From: JBHJHP01 sp042219825 | GTDB lineage: Bacteria; Bacteroidota; Bacteroidia; Bacteroidales; UBA5342 | DNA length: 64,000 bases | Assembly: GCF_042219825.1 (NCBI RefSeq) | Contig: NZ_JBHJHQ010000001.1 | Coordinates: forward strand, 248,001-312,000 | Direction: 5' to 3' | Part shown: positions 1 through 9,293 of the stretch, in pieces | Position numbering within the stretch: the stretch's first letter is position 1 | How the letters are laid out: every line of letters begins with the position of its first letter | Position numbers and translations under genes: made by a program | Notes under the pieces: generated by a model | Database searches by the model: none | Seen by the model: only the letters and a program-made list of their open reading frames with translations | Told to the model about the DNA's origin: nothing

Positions 1-47
1 AAATCTGTTATTTTCATTGCAGTGTGTTTATCACATGTTAAAACCCT

Positions 48-1460
48 TTAAGGGTTAATTAGTTCAAGCTGAACGACATTCTCTACATGGGCTGTGTGAG
101 GGAACATGTCGACCGGTTGTACTTTTATTACGTTATACATATCTGATATCATTTCCAGATCACGCGCCTGCGTGGTTGGATTACAACTCACATACACAAT
201 ACGTTTCGGCTTTGAATTCATAATGGTCTGAACCACATCGGGATGCATGCCGGCACGGGGAGGGTCCGTAATAATTACATCAGGCTGGCCGTGACTGGCT
301 ATGAATTCATCATTCAGGATGTCTTTCATATCGCCTGCGAAAAAGGAGGTGTTAGTTATTCCGTTCAGTTCTGAATTTTGTTTTGCATCGATAATAGCAT
401 CTTCTACATATTCAACTCCAATGACCTTTTTGGCGTTAGCTGCTACAAAATTGGCGATGGTTCCTGTTCCGGTATAGAGATCGTAAACTGTTTCGTTTCC
501 GGTAAGTTCTGCATATTCACGTGTAACACTGTATAACGTATAAGCCTGTTTACTGTTGGTCTGATAAAAGGATTTTGGACTGATCTTAAATTGAAGGTTT
601 TCCATGGTTTCCATGATATGATCCTTCCCAGAATATGTTTTAATATCCAGATCACTGATTACAGGATTTCCTTTGCTGTTAATGCAGTACGTTAGCGAAG
701 TAATTTCAGGGAAAGTGTTTTTCAGGTATTCCATGACTTCTGCAATTTCATTTTTCCGGTTCTCATTGAATACTACTATAATCATGATCTCTCCGGTTGA
801 GGATGTCCGGACCCATAACGTTCTTAAAAAACCGGTTTGTTCTTTCAGATCAAAAAATGAATACCCTTTTTTTACGGCAAATTTCTTTAGCCCATTCCGG
901 ATTGCATTGCTTGGTTCAGCCTGCAAATGGCAGGTATGAAGATCAAGAACTTTGTCAAATCGTCCCGGAACATAAAAACCTGCAGCTCGCCAGTCTTCGA
1001 TTTCATGACCTTCCTGAAGTTCCTCGGCAGTTACCCAACGGTTATTGCAAAAGGTATATTCCATTTTGTTCCGGTAATAGTAGATATCTTCTGATCCCAT
1101 GATTGGCTTTACTTCAGGAATATCCAGATGCCCTATCCTGATAAGGGAATCTTTAACATGTCTGGTTTTATAACGAAGTTGTTCTTCGTAAGGCAGGTTT
1201 TGCCATTTACAACCGCCACAAACGCCAAAATGCTCACATCTGGGTTCAGCCCTGACCGCTGACTTTTTGTGGATAGCCGTGACAAAACCTTCCATGTATT
1301 TTTTTCGTTTTTTGTTGACCTGTATGTCAACCACGTCGCCGGGAACAACGTTTTTGGTAAATACTACCATGTTGTCAACCCTTGCCAGGGCTTTTCCTTC
1401 GGTTCCAACATCTGTAATTTCGATGTTCTCAAGCAAAGGATGATTCTTTTTTCTTCCCAT
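48..1460 (-). CDS. rlmD: 23S rRNA (uracil-5-)-methyltransferase, RumA/RlmD family
   Basis: SAM-dependent methyltransferase that makes 5-methyluridine in 23S rRNA. The 470 residues are the usual length. A TRAM-like RNA-binding region lies at about residues 10-65. Cysteines C75, C81 and C84 (CGGC) match the family Fe-S cluster site. SAM motif I reads DLYTGTGT, followed by TDPPRAGMHP. The catalytic cysteine is in SCNPTTQARDL near residue 426, and the general-base Glu is in HVENVV near the end. The start is ATG. It lies downstream of carA on the same strand with a terminator-like hairpin between them, so it probably has its own transcript. RlmD versus RlmC specificity cannot be settled from the sequence alone. 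Confidence 0.93.
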   Translation of the reverse strand: MGRKKNHPLLENIEITDVGTEGKALARVDNMVVFTKNVVPGDVVDIQVNKKRKKYMEGFVTAIHKKSAVRAEPRCEHFGVCGGCKWQNLPYEEQLRYKTRHVKDSLIRIGHLDIPEVKPIMGSEDIYYYRNKMEYTFCNNRWVTAEELQEGHEIEDWRAAGFYVPGRFDKVLDLHTCHLQAEPSNAIRNGLKKFAVKKGYSFFDLKEQTGFLRTLWVRTSSTGEIMIIVVFNENRKNEIAEVMEYLKNTFPEITSLTYCINSKGNPVISDLDIKTYSGKDHIMETMENLQFKISPKSFYQTNSKQAYTLYSVTREYAELTGNETVYDLYTGTGTIANFVAANAKKVIGVEYVEDAIIDAKQNSELNGITNTSFFAGDMKDILNDEFIASHGQPDVIITDPPRAGMHPDVVQTIMNSKPKRIVYVSCNPTTQARDLEMISDMYNVIKVQPVDMFPHTAHVENVVQLELINP

Positions 1461-1500
1461 TCCGGAGTGTTGTTAATATTTTTGGTTTGTAACCAGACTA

Positions 1501-1529
1501 AAAAAGGAGTTTTATGATAAAACCCCTTT
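1501..1529 (-). terminator. Intrinsic terminator after carA
   Basis: Arms 1503-1514 and 1518-1529 form a 12-bp stem with one G-U wobble. It is followed on the minus strand by a T run, just past the carA stop codon. Confidence 0.6.
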
Positions 1530-1568
1530 CAGATCATTCTCTTAGCGAATGATGGTATTGTAAGAAGA

Positions 1569-2660
1569 TTACTTTTTATTGTTTTTGTAATCTACGATCT
1601 TGTCAATAAATACATCGAATAAAAATTCTGTATCTGTAGGACCACTTGATGCTTCGGGGTGGAACTGAGTGGAAAAGAATGGTTTGCTTTTGTGTTTGAT
1701 GCCTTCGTTTGTATCGTCGTTTACGTTTACAAAAGAAGGTTCCCAGTCTTTTTTAAGCGATTCTGTATCCAGCACATATCCGTGGTTTTGTGATGTGATG
1801 TAGCAGCGGTTTGTTCCGAGTTCCCTAACCGGCTGATTATGGCTGCGGTGACCATATTTAAGTTTGTGCGTTCCTCCGCCTGCAGCCAGCCCCATCAACT
1901 GATTGCCTAAGCAAATACCGAAGATTGGTTTGTCATCATCCAACGCTTTACGGATATTTTGTACCGTAGCTTCACATACTTCAGGGTCACCAGGACCGTT
2001 CGAAAGCATGATGCCATCATAATCTTCCTGTGTGAAATCATAATCCCACGGTACTCTGATTAATGTGGTATCCCTTCTAAGCAGACAGCGGAAGATGTTA
2101 TATTTAGCTCCGGTATCAACCAAAACTATTTTATGCTGACCATTTCCGTAAACTATTTTTTCTTTGCAGCTCACCATATCCACCAGGTTATCCTGGTTAG
2201 GATCGTAAAAATCAACATCTTCATCATCGGCTATGATTTTCCCCAGCATCACACCCTTTTCACGTATAATCTTGGTCAGTGCCCTGGTGTCAATACCAAA
2301 CATACCCGGAACTTTATGTTCCTTCAGCCAGTCTCCCAGACTTTTATCCGCATTCCAGTGACTGTGTTCAGTGGAATATTCTGAAATAATAAAAGCACTC
2401 ACATGAATCTGATCCGATTCATAGTATTGGGGAATTCCATTTTCTTTTTCATCACTGGGAACACCATAATTTCCTATGAGTGGATAGGTGGCAACCAGTA
2501 ACTGGCCTTTGTAAGATGGATCTGTTAAACTCTCGGGGTAACCGGTCATGGCGGTGTTAAAAACAACTTCTCCGGCGACAGATTGATGATAACCAAATGA
2601 TTTTCCTTTGAATACGGTTCCGTCTTCCAGTACAAGTTTGATAGGCTTAAACTCCTGCAT
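1569..2660 (-). CDS. carA: Carbamoyl-phosphate synthase small (glutaminase) subunit
   Basis: CarA hydrolyses glutamine and passes ammonia to CarB to make carbamoyl phosphate for pyrimidine and arginine synthesis. The N-terminal CPSase small-chain domain is at about 1-140 (GEVVFNTAMTGYPESLTDPSY). The class I glutamine amidotransferase domain follows, with nucleophile C250 in GICLGNQ and the His/Glu pair in HPEASSGP. At 363 residues it is full length. carB is not adjacent downstream, where rlmD lies instead, so the large subunit must be elsewhere. A strong Bacteroidota promoter lies upstream. Confidence 0.96.
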   Translation of the reverse strand: MQEFKPIKLVLEDGTVFKGKSFGYHQSVAGEVVFNTAMTGYPESLTDPSYKGQLLVATYPLIGNYGVPSDEKENGIPQYYESDQIHVSAFIISEYSTEHSHWNADKSLGDWLKEHKVPGMFGIDTRALTKIIREKGVMLGKIIADDEDVDFYDPNQDNLVDMVSCKEKIVYGNGQHKIVLVDTGAKYNIFRCLLRRDTTLIRVPWDYDFTQEDYDGIMLSNGPGDPEVCEATVQNIRKALDDDKPIFGICLGNQLMGLAAGGGTHKLKYGHRSHNQPVRELGTNRCYITSQNHGYVLDTESLKKDWEPSFVNVNDDTNEGIKHKSKPFFSTQFHPEASSGPTDTEFLFDVFIDKIVDYKNNKK

Positions 2661-2734
2661 TTTATCTGTTTTTTTTATTTACGGGCTTCCCCGAAATGAA
2701 TGTTGGGGTTTGTCAGTCACCCCGAAACCGCGTG

Positions 2735-2766
2735 CAAAAGTAAAAAAAGGATTGATTCCATCCAAA
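2735..2766 (-). promoter_or_regulatory. Bacteroidota-type promoter of carA
   Basis: On the minus strand, TTTG (2763-2766), a 20-base spacer and TACTTTTG (2735-2742) match the -33/-7 consensus TTTG/TAnnTTTG. The leader of about 70 bases contains GGGG/CCCC segments that could fold. No known riboswitch was recognised. Confidence 0.7.
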
Positions 2767-2927
2767 CGAAATAATACGATTGCACTGCTCAATTATTACG
2801 TATTTATGTAACAGAAAATTGTTTTTATCGTTCATCAGTTAGTGAATTACTTTTTAAAAAATATGTGTATTATTTTTTCATGTATCCTGATTAGGATATT
2901 GTATCTTGCTGAACCAAAAATTATAAA

Positions 2928-3758
2928 ATGAAATACAGCGCTTTACTGGTAATATTATTCTTTTCTGTAGCAGTGGCGGCCAAAAAACCGGATGCAGATA
3001 AAATTCTTAAGGAAGGAAAGATGCTTTATACTCTCCAGGAAGCATCTGTTGTGGCAACAACACACTTCTTGCAACAATTTCCTGTCCTTTCAGAGAAAGC
3101 AAATGGCTATCTGTCATACATCAATGGAAATGAGATCAATACCATTATTTATTATCATTTCGATTCCACCCGGATTTTAGCCCGCTACCATTTTGCAGCA
3201 TCACAACCGGATAAAATAGCAGGGATTCCGGAAACAAGACAACTGGTTCCTTCTGAATTGGAAGACGACCTGATAACCATGCGTGAAAAAGCCATTGAAA
3301 AGATTAAAGTTAATAAGGATGGTTATTATACCTATTACGACGGAGTGTCGTTTACATTGCTGCCAGTAATAAATAACCATGAACGTTGTGTATATGTTAT
3401 GTCCGGCTCAAAAGTGGGTGATGTAATAATTCTTGGAAATGACTACCAGCTACGTTTTGATAAAAATAATAAATACCGTGGCGTGGAACGCATACACAAG
3501 TCATTGGTAAAACTAAGCACAAAAGCCGGGATGGATACCACCCAAAATGCAACCTTGCACAAGCATTTTATTTCTGAGGCAATTGATCCGACGGACATAT
3601 GTACATTGTTACTCTATAAAGATCAGGTGGAGTGGGATTTACATTATGTGCTTAGCCGGAAGTATGTATCCGTTTTTGACCTTAAAAACGAAAAACTCGC
3701 TATCATTAAAACCAAAGACTGGAAGAAGATTGGATCAAGGATAATGAACAAAGAATGA
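2928..3758 (+). CDS. Secreted hypothetical protein
   Basis: I do not recognise the family. The first ~18 residues form a cleavable signal peptide (MKYSALLVILFFSVAVAA), so the mature 258-residue protein should be periplasmic or exported. No catalytic motif or membrane segment is visible afterwards. Residues 90-200 look beta-rich and could be an outer-membrane lipoprotein-sorting-like fold (comparable to LolA/YiaD-type proteins), but this is only an impression. The stop overlaps the start of the DUF1287 gene by 4 bases (ATGA), so the two are translationally coupled and probably work together. Confidence 0.75.
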   Translation: MKYSALLVILFFSVAVAAKKPDADKILKEGKMLYTLQEASVVATTHFLQQFPVLSEKANGYLSYINGNEINTIIYYHFDSTRILARYHFAASQPDKIAGIPETRQLVPSELEDDLITMREKAIEKIKVNKDGYYTYYDGVSFTLLPVINNHERCVYVMSGSKVGDVIILGNDYQLRFDKNNKYRGVERIHKSLVKLSTKAGMDTTQNATLHKHFISEAIDPTDICTLLLYKDQVEWDLHYVLSRKYVSVFDLKNEKLAIIKTKDWKKIGSRIMNKE

Positions 3759-4348
3759 GAAAGTTCTTTTTATTTTCAGTATTTACAGGATTCTGCTTGA
3801 TTATATCAGCTCAGGATTCAGCCTTTTACACTTCTCTGGCTGATTCCACTTTACAACTTACAAAAGATGATGTGTTGTATGATCCATCATACTTTTCCAT
3901 ACCTTATCCAAACGGAGATGTCCCTTCTGACAGAGGTGTTTGTACAGATGTTATTATTCGCGCGTACCGGAAAGTAGGCACTGATCTTCAGAAAGAGGTT
4001 CATGAAGATATGAAAGATAATTTCGGGTTGTATCCTAAAATCTGGGGACTTTCACGCACCGACAAAAATATTGATCACCGCAGAGTACCTAATCTAATGG
4101 TATTTTTTAGCCGCTTCGGTGAGGAATTACCGCTTACAGATATTGGATCAGATTATAACGCCGGAGATATCGTGTGCTGGAATCTGGGTGGCAATGTTAC
4201 ACATATAGGAATTGTTGTAAACAGATTGAATCATGACAAATCGAACCTGATGGTTGTTCATAATATTGGCCAGGGGCAGGAGTTGGCAGATTGCTTGTTT
4301 AAATACAAAATAATCGGACATTACCGATACAGGAAAGTTGCTGATTAA
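3755..4348 (+). CDS. DUF1287 protein with papain-like (NlpC/P60-type) fold
   Basis: Has the DUF1287 signature: GVCTDVIIRAYRKVGTDLQ, then a DKNIDHRRVPNL segment and THIGIVVN. The Cys in GVCTDV and the His in VTHIGIV are in the right order for a cysteine peptidase/amidase pair. A signal peptide is present at residues 1-19 (ending IISAQ), so it acts outside the cytoplasm, plausibly on peptidoglycan. Its 197 residues are typical of the family. It is coupled by a 4-base overlap to the secreted hypothetical gene upstream. The activity is inferred from the fold; the biological substrate of the family is not established to my knowledge. Confidence 0.85.
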   Translation: MRKFFLFSVFTGFCLIISAQDSAFYTSLADSTLQLTKDDVLYDPSYFSIPYPNGDVPSDRGVCTDVIIRAYRKVGTDLQKEVHEDMKDNFGLYPKIWGLSRTDKNIDHRRVPNLMVFFSRFGEELPLTDIGSDYNAGDIVCWNLGGNVTHIGIVVNRLNHDKSNLMVVHNIGQGQELADCLFKYKIIGHYRYRKVAD

Positions 4349-4608
4349 AGCTTTGCCGGTTACAATTTTTTTAATTCGTTTAGGAAATATTCTCAAGACG
4401 CATTTAAAACTTCGAATAGTCCCGGATATCCGTAATTCGTGTAGAGATTTTACACAGTTTTCATATTTCTTCTACAAAAACTTACATCTTCAATACAGTC
4501 TGAAATAAAAATTTCTTTTCAATATGTTGATATTTAGATTGTTGTGATTTATATGTGTAGTGATATTTCTATGGAATATTATTTGCAACGTTTACATTAA
4601 AAAAAGCC

Positions 4609-5364
4609 ATGAAAAGAAGTTTAAACAGATTAGTAGGCTTTTCAGTTAAAGCCAAGGACGGAGATAAAGGAAGTGTTAAAGACTTTTTATTCGATGAGGA
4701 ACGATGGACCATTCGTTACCTGGAGGTAAAGCTGGGGAATATCTTTAAAAACCGAAAAGTACTGATTCCAAGAGTGAATCTTGGTGAACCTGAATGGATG
4801 AGTGAGCATTTTCCGGTTAATCTTGATATGGAGGTTATAGAAAAATCTCCGGGGATTGATTTTGATAGTCCTGTTTCGAGAAGATATGAGCAAATGTTGT
4901 TTAACCACTATGCCATGCAACCTTACTGGGCTCAGCAATATGCAGGATATTCGGGCATTGCTTCTATGCTTGATCCTAACAGACCGGTTCCGTCACGTTA
5001 TCCTGAAAAAGTGGTGGATGAAAACGATATTGATACAAGTCTTAGAAGTTTTAATGAGGTCAGAGGATATACGATTGAGTCCACAGACGACAGGTTTGGG
5101 CATATTGAAGATTTGATTATTGAAGATGAAAACTGGCATGTTTTTTACGTTGTGATTGATACGAAGGATTTATTACCCTGGAGTAAAAAGGTCATGCTGC
5201 CTATTGAAGTGATTTCTGAAATAAGTTATGTTGGTAGAAAGGCGACCATAAAGATGACCAGAGATGATATCGAAGCAGCTCCTGAATTTGATCCTTCGAT
5301 GGCTGTGAATGAAGAATATGAAAAAGTGTTATACGATTTTTATGGACGAAAAATTAAAGTTTAA
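4609..5364 (+). CDS. Tandem PRC-barrel domain protein
   Basis: Two PRC-barrel domains are visible. The first, at residues 1-85, starts SLNRLVGFSVKAKDGDKG and has the DFLFDEERWTIRYLEV segment. The second, at about 140-225, starts FNEVRGYTIESTDDRFG and has EDLIIEDENWHVFYVVIDT. There is no signal peptide or membrane segment, so it is cytoplasmic. PRC-barrel proteins of this two-domain type are often linked to stress responses, but the molecular role is not defined. It is a single-gene unit convergent with the phosphohexomutase gene and shares a bidirectional terminator with it. Confidence 0.85.
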   Translation: MKRSLNRLVGFSVKAKDGDKGSVKDFLFDEERWTIRYLEVKLGNIFKNRKVLIPRVNLGEPEWMSEHFPVNLDMEVIEKSPGIDFDSPVSRRYEQMLFNHYAMQPYWAQQYAGYSGIASMLDPNRPVPSRYPEKVVDENDIDTSLRSFNEVRGYTIESTDDRFGHIEDLIIEDENWHVFYVVIDTKDLLPWSKKVMLPIEVISEISYVGRKATIKMTRDDIEAAPEFDPSMAVNEEYEKVLYDFYGRKIKV

Positions 5365-5409
5365 TCGACCATAAAAATTGAAATGGGTACTGGTTTGAAC
5401 GTTTCTACA

Positions 5410-5442
5410 TTTAAAAAGCCCGGCATTGCCGGGCTTTTTAAA
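5410..5442. terminator. Bidirectional intrinsic terminator
   Basis: Perfect 15-bp stem (5410-5424 with 5428-5442) and a 3-base loop. Its A and T tracts serve both the PRC-barrel gene (+) and the phosphohexomutase gene (-), which converge here. Confidence 0.9.
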
Positions 5443-5458
5443 TGAAAGAATAAGTTAA

Positions 5459-7210
5459 TTAGTTTAATTTAAGCTCTTTTATAATCTGTGCAATTTTTTC
5501 GTCTGCTTTTGCATTGGCAGCATCAAAATCGGCCCTGGATTTTAATTCCCCTTTTACTTCAAAATAAAACTTGATTTTTGGTTCTGTCCCCGAAGGGCGA
5601 ACTGAAATTTTTGATCCGTCATCAGTCAGGAACTGCAATACGTTAGACGCTTCAGGGAAATCCAGTTTTGTAATATCACCTGTAATAAGATCTTTCGCTT
5701 CAAGAGACTTATAATCCTTCAGTATTTTTACAGGTGATCCACCTAATGTTTTGGGTGTGTTGTGTCTGAAATCTTCCATCATCTGTTTTATTTCATCCGC
5801 TCCCGCTTTTCCTTTACGCACTACCGATATCAGTTTTTCTTTAGAGAAACCATATGTCAGATATATATCCTGAAGCAGTTCATATAAGGATTTGCCGTTA
5901 TCCTTTGCCCATGCTGCAACTTCTGCCATTACAGAACAGGATGAAACGGCATCTTTGTCACGCACGAAATCTTCAGGAAGGAAACCGTAACTTTCTTCAC
6001 CACCGCAAATGTATTGTTTCTGACCTTCAAACTCACGGATCAACGAAGCAATCCATTTAAATCCGGTATAACAATCAAAATATTCAACTCCGTTTTTAAC
6101 TGCGACTTCTTTTAGTGTTTCTGATGTAACGATGGTTTTAACAAAAAACTCATTTCCTTTGAGCTTACCTTTTGCCTTCCATTGTGTAATGATGTAGTAG
6201 GTGAGAAGCAATGCGGTCTGGTTTCCGTTAACCAGAATAAATTCACCTTTATCGTTTTTAATTGCAATTCCAATACGGTCAGAATCCGGGTCTGATGCCA
6301 TAACCAAATCGGCATCCATTTCAGCCGCTTTATTCACAGCCATTTCAAGTGCAGCAGGTTCTTCCGGGTTTGGTGATTTTACCGTTGGGAAATCTCCGCT
6401 GACCACATCCTGTTCAGGAACATTAATGATGTTGGTAAAACCAAATCTGCGTAAGGCAGCCGGAATAATTTTTACTCCGGTTCCGTGTATAGGAGTATAA
6501 ACGATTTTTAAATCTTTTTGACGTTCAATAGCCTCCGGGTCAAGAACAAGTGTGGCAACCCTGTCGAGATACATATCGTCGATTTCTTCTCCGATAATTT
6601 CTATCAGTTCCGGTTTACCCTCAAATTTAATGTCTTTGACATCTGTGATGGCATTCACTTCGTCAATTACATTTTTATCGTGAGGTGCAATCATCTGGGC
6701 TCCATCGTCCCAATATGCCTTGTACCCGTTATATTCCTTAGGATTGTGCGACGCTGTTAAGATAATTCCGCTCTGACAGCCTAACTCGCGAATTGTGAAA
6801 GACATTTCCGGCGTAGGGCGCAGGTCTTCAAAGAGATATACTTTAATGCCATTGGCAGAAAATATATTGGCGGAAGTCTCGGCAAACAGTCGGCTGTTAT
6901 TTCTACAGTCGTGCCCAATAACCACTTTTATCGGATTTACATCAGGAAACTGCTTGATCAGGTAGTTTGACAGACCTTGTGTGGCTGCACCTACCGTGTA
7001 AATATTCATTCGGTTAGATCCGGCTCCCATGATACCGCGTAATCCTCCGGTGCCAAATTCAAGGTCCTTATAAAATGCATCAATAAGTTCTGACTTATCT
7101 TCTGCATCCATCATACGTTTGATCTCTGCTTTTGTTTGCTCGTCATAATTTCCGTCAAGCCATAGCTGGGCTTTCTTAATTACAGATTTTAATACGTCTT
7201 TATTATCCAT
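5459..7210 (-). CDS. Phosphoglucomutase/phosphomannomutase (phospho-sugar mutase)
   Basis: Alpha-D-phosphohexomutase that interconverts hexose 1- and 6-phosphates. The catalytic serine loop is TASHNPKEYNGYK, the Mg-binding loop is DPDSDRIGIA, the sugar-binding loop is GGEESYGF and the phosphate-binding loop near the C-terminus is RPSGTEPK. I chose the ATG at 7210 (MDNKDVLKS), giving 583 residues. An 11-codon upstream extension is in frame but starts within sequence that overlaps the promoter element CAAATATA (TATATTTG on the coding strand, 7230-7237). The closest relatives by pattern are the large phosphoglucomutase/phosphopentomutase group (PgcA-like), so substrate preference is open. Confidence 0.92.
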   Translation of the reverse strand: MDNKDVLKSVIKKAQLWLDGNYDEQTKAEIKRMMDAEDKSELIDAFYKDLEFGTGGLRGIMGAGSNRMNIYTVGAATQGLSNYLIKQFPDVNPIKVVIGHDCRNNSRLFAETSANIFSANGIKVYLFEDLRPTPEMSFTIRELGCQSGIILTASHNPKEYNGYKAYWDDGAQMIAPHDKNVIDEVNAITDVKDIKFEGKPELIEIIGEEIDDMYLDRVATLVLDPEAIERQKDLKIVYTPIHGTGVKIIPAALRRFGFTNIINVPEQDVVSGDFPTVKSPNPEEPAALEMAVNKAAEMDADLVMASDPDSDRIGIAIKNDKGEFILVNGNQTALLLTYYIITQWKAKGKLKGNEFFVKTIVTSETLKEVAVKNGVEYFDCYTGFKWIASLIREFEGQKQYICGGEESYGFLPEDFVRDKDAVSSCSVMAEVAAWAKDNGKSLYELLQDIYLTYGFSKEKLISVVRKGKAGADEIKQMMEDFRHNTPKTLGGSPVKILKDYKSLEAKDLITGDITKLDFPEASNVLQFLTDDGSKISVRPSGTEPKIKFYFEVKGELKSRADFDAANAKADEKIAQIIKELKLN

Positions 7211-7726
7211 TTTACTCAATTTTGATAAGCAAATATAGGTCAAAATCTGCGTTTAAGAAAGTAATAGTATTTAATAATAGGAATAAGTATATTTTGACAG
7301 GTATATTTCTGTAAAATATCAAAATTATAATTATATAAAATATTGTAAAATAAATATATAAATATTATACTGGTCCGTACCATGATGCATATAAAACCAG
7401 CTGAATTTTTAGTTTTTTTACGATAGGTTTATGTTTTATGCTGTTTTATTAACTTTTGTTGGGATCTTTAAACGATTTGTGACCATGAATCAGCAACAAA
7501 CCGGTAAGATAAAAAACACAGGTATTCAGCCCTAAGATACGTTGTAAATATCGTGTGCGAATGATTTAAAAATAAATATATTACAATATTATTCGTAATT
7601 ATAAATTATTGATAATTAATATGTTGTTTGATTTATTGAAAGTGTATTATTTTTAGAAGTAAAATGGCGCTGGGAGATAAAAAAAGCCGGTTTTAACCGG
7701 CTTTTAAATTGTGATATATGGTGTTT
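7211..7726. other. AT-rich intergenic region
   Basis: 516 bases without a credible gene. The 7210 end holds a -7-like TATATTTG on the minus strand for the mutase (7230-7237). The far end holds the terminator of the SPT-like gene. The middle is very AT-rich and I see no RNA gene or repeat in it. Confidence 0.7.
7682..7705 (-). terminator. Intrinsic terminator of the SPT-like gene
   Basis: Perfect 11-bp stem (7682-7692 with 7695-7705) around a 2-base centre, with a T-rich tail on the minus strand right after the stop codon. Confidence 0.85.
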
Positions 7727-8971
7727 TTATTGCCATTCAGGAATGCTTTCCACATCGTATTTTCCGGCTTCAAGATTAGCCCTTACTTCGGAGAAAGCTT
7801 TAATGGTATATTCCACATCTTCTATAGTATGACTTGCAGTTGGAATAATACGTAGCATTAACTGTCCTTTTGGAATTACAGGATACACTACGATAGAACA
7901 AAATACATTATAGTTTTCACGTAAATCCATAACCAGGTTGGTTGCTTCAGGAACACTACCTGAAAGATAAACCGGTGTTACGGGTGATTGTGTGTGGCCA
8001 AGGTTAAATCCTTCAGCTTTTAATCCACTTTGTAGTTTGTTAACTACTTTCCATAGATTAGATTTCAGTTCAGGATTATTCTTTAGAATTTCCAAACGTT
8101 TTAATGCACCTTCAACAAGTGGCATTGGTAAAGATTTGGCAAAAATCTGTGAGCGCATATTATACCGTAAATAGTTGATGATTACTTCATCGCCTGCAAT
8201 AAATGCACCTATGGAAGCCATCGATTTGGCAAAGGTTGAGAAGTACAGATCGATTTTATCCTGAACACCAAAGTGTTCTCCCGTTCCTGCACCTGTTTTA
8301 CCCATGGTTCCGAATCCATGTGCGTCATCGACCAGCAACCTGAATTTGAATTTATCTTTTAAAGCGGTAATATCATCCAGTCTACCCAGGTCGCCTGCCA
8401 TTCCAAAAACACCTTCAGTAATAACCAGAACACCACCTTTTTGAGTTTCTGCAAGTTTCACTGCCCGGGTGAGCTGACGTTCCAGATTTTCAATGTCATT
8501 ATGCTGAAAAACGAAACGTTTTCCCATATGTAAGCGCATTCCATCAAGAATACAGGCATGTGATTCTGAATCATAAACAATTACGTCATTTCGGTTCACC
8601 ACTGAATCAATAATGGATACCATTCCCTGATAGCCAAAGTTAAGCAGATAACTGTCTTCTTTACCTACAAAATCAGCCAACTGAGCTTCCAGTTTTTCGT
8701 GCAGACTGGTATGTCCGCTCATCATTCGTGCACCCATCGGATAGCCAAGTCCCCATTTGGCAGCTGCTTCAGCATCTGTTTTTCTTACCTCTGGATGATT
8801 GGCTAAACCAAGGTAGTTATTTAAACTCCAGGTGAGAACTTCTTTGCCCCTGAATTTCATGCGGGGATTGATTTCACCTTCCAGTTTTGGGAACATAAAA
8901 TATCCATGGGCCTGTTGACGGTATTTACCTAAATCGCCCTGATCAGCTAGTATCTTATCAAATAAATCCAC
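7727..8971 (-). CDS. PLP-dependent alpha-oxoamine synthase, probable serine palmitoyltransferase
   Basis: Fold-type I PLP enzyme of the family containing serine palmitoyltransferase, 2-amino-3-ketobutyrate CoA ligase, BioF and ALAS. They condense an amino acid with an acyl-CoA. Visible motifs are NNYLGLANHPEV, SGHTSLHEKLE, the cofactor-stacking DSESHACILDG, VDDAHGFGTMG and the Schiff-base lysine in FSTFAKSMASIGAF. The pattern, with an N-terminal GYFMFPKLEG segment, matches the Bacteroidota group usually tied to sphingolipid synthesis. The start codon is GTG, supported by a full promoter just upstream. The gene is monocistronic, so context does not decide the substrate; KBL-type activity is the main alternative. 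Confidence 0.85.
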   Translation of the reverse strand: MDLFDKILADQGDLGKYRQQAHGYFMFPKLEGEINPRMKFRGKEVLTWSLNNYLGLANHPEVRKTDAEAAAKWGLGYPMGARMMSGHTSLHEKLEAQLADFVGKEDSYLLNFGYQGMVSIIDSVVNRNDVIVYDSESHACILDGMRLHMGKRFVFQHNDIENLERQLTRAVKLAETQKGGVLVITEGVFGMAGDLGRLDDITALKDKFKFRLLVDDAHGFGTMGKTGAGTGEHFGVQDKIDLYFSTFAKSMASIGAFIAGDEVIINYLRYNMRSQIFAKSLPMPLVEGALKRLEILKNNPELKSNLWKVVNKLQSGLKAEGFNLGHTQSPVTPVYLSGSVPEATNLVMDLRENYNVFCSIVVYPVIPKGQLMLRIIPTASHTIEDVEYTIKAFSEVRANLEAGKYDVESIPEWQ

Positions 8972-8997
8972 GTTCTTATGGTTTTAAAATTGCAATG

Positions 8998-9028
8998 CAA
9001 ATGTAGTGTTTTTTAATATCTGTCCAAA
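8998..9028 (-). promoter_or_regulatory. Bacteroidota-type promoter of the SPT-like gene
   Basis: On the minus strand, TTTG (9025-9028), a 19-base spacer and TACATTTG (8998-9005). It lies 27 bases ahead of the GTG start. Confidence 0.7.
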
Positions 9029-9293
9029 TGACATATATATTTTTCATAGTCAGTCTAAATAACCATGTAGCCTTGATTTTATCTGTCACATTTGCTTCTG
9101 AATATTGAATGGGGGCAGTTGTCCGGTTCAGACAAAAAAATGAAAAAATAATAAAAGCTTGATAACATTTTAATGTTTCGTACGTATTGGTTAAAGAATA
9201 ATTATGTTGATCCGTTGAGCAAAAATTCATTAAAATAGCGGGTTATACTTTTTTTATTAGTGGGAATAACATAATTTTGCAGGGCTTTTGAAA
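9029..9293. other. Divergent intergenic region before bamD
   Basis: No credible gene. It ends with a TAATTTTG element at 9272-9279 that fits a -7 box for the bamD operon, with a T-rich -33 region about 20 bases upstream. Confidence 0.5.

Noticed and set aside
8976..9230. 84-residue minus-strand ORF between the SPT-like gene and bamD
   Set aside because: It overlaps the promoter boxes of the SPT-like gene, has no recognisable motif and an unlikely composition; the region is best read as an intergenic promoter area.
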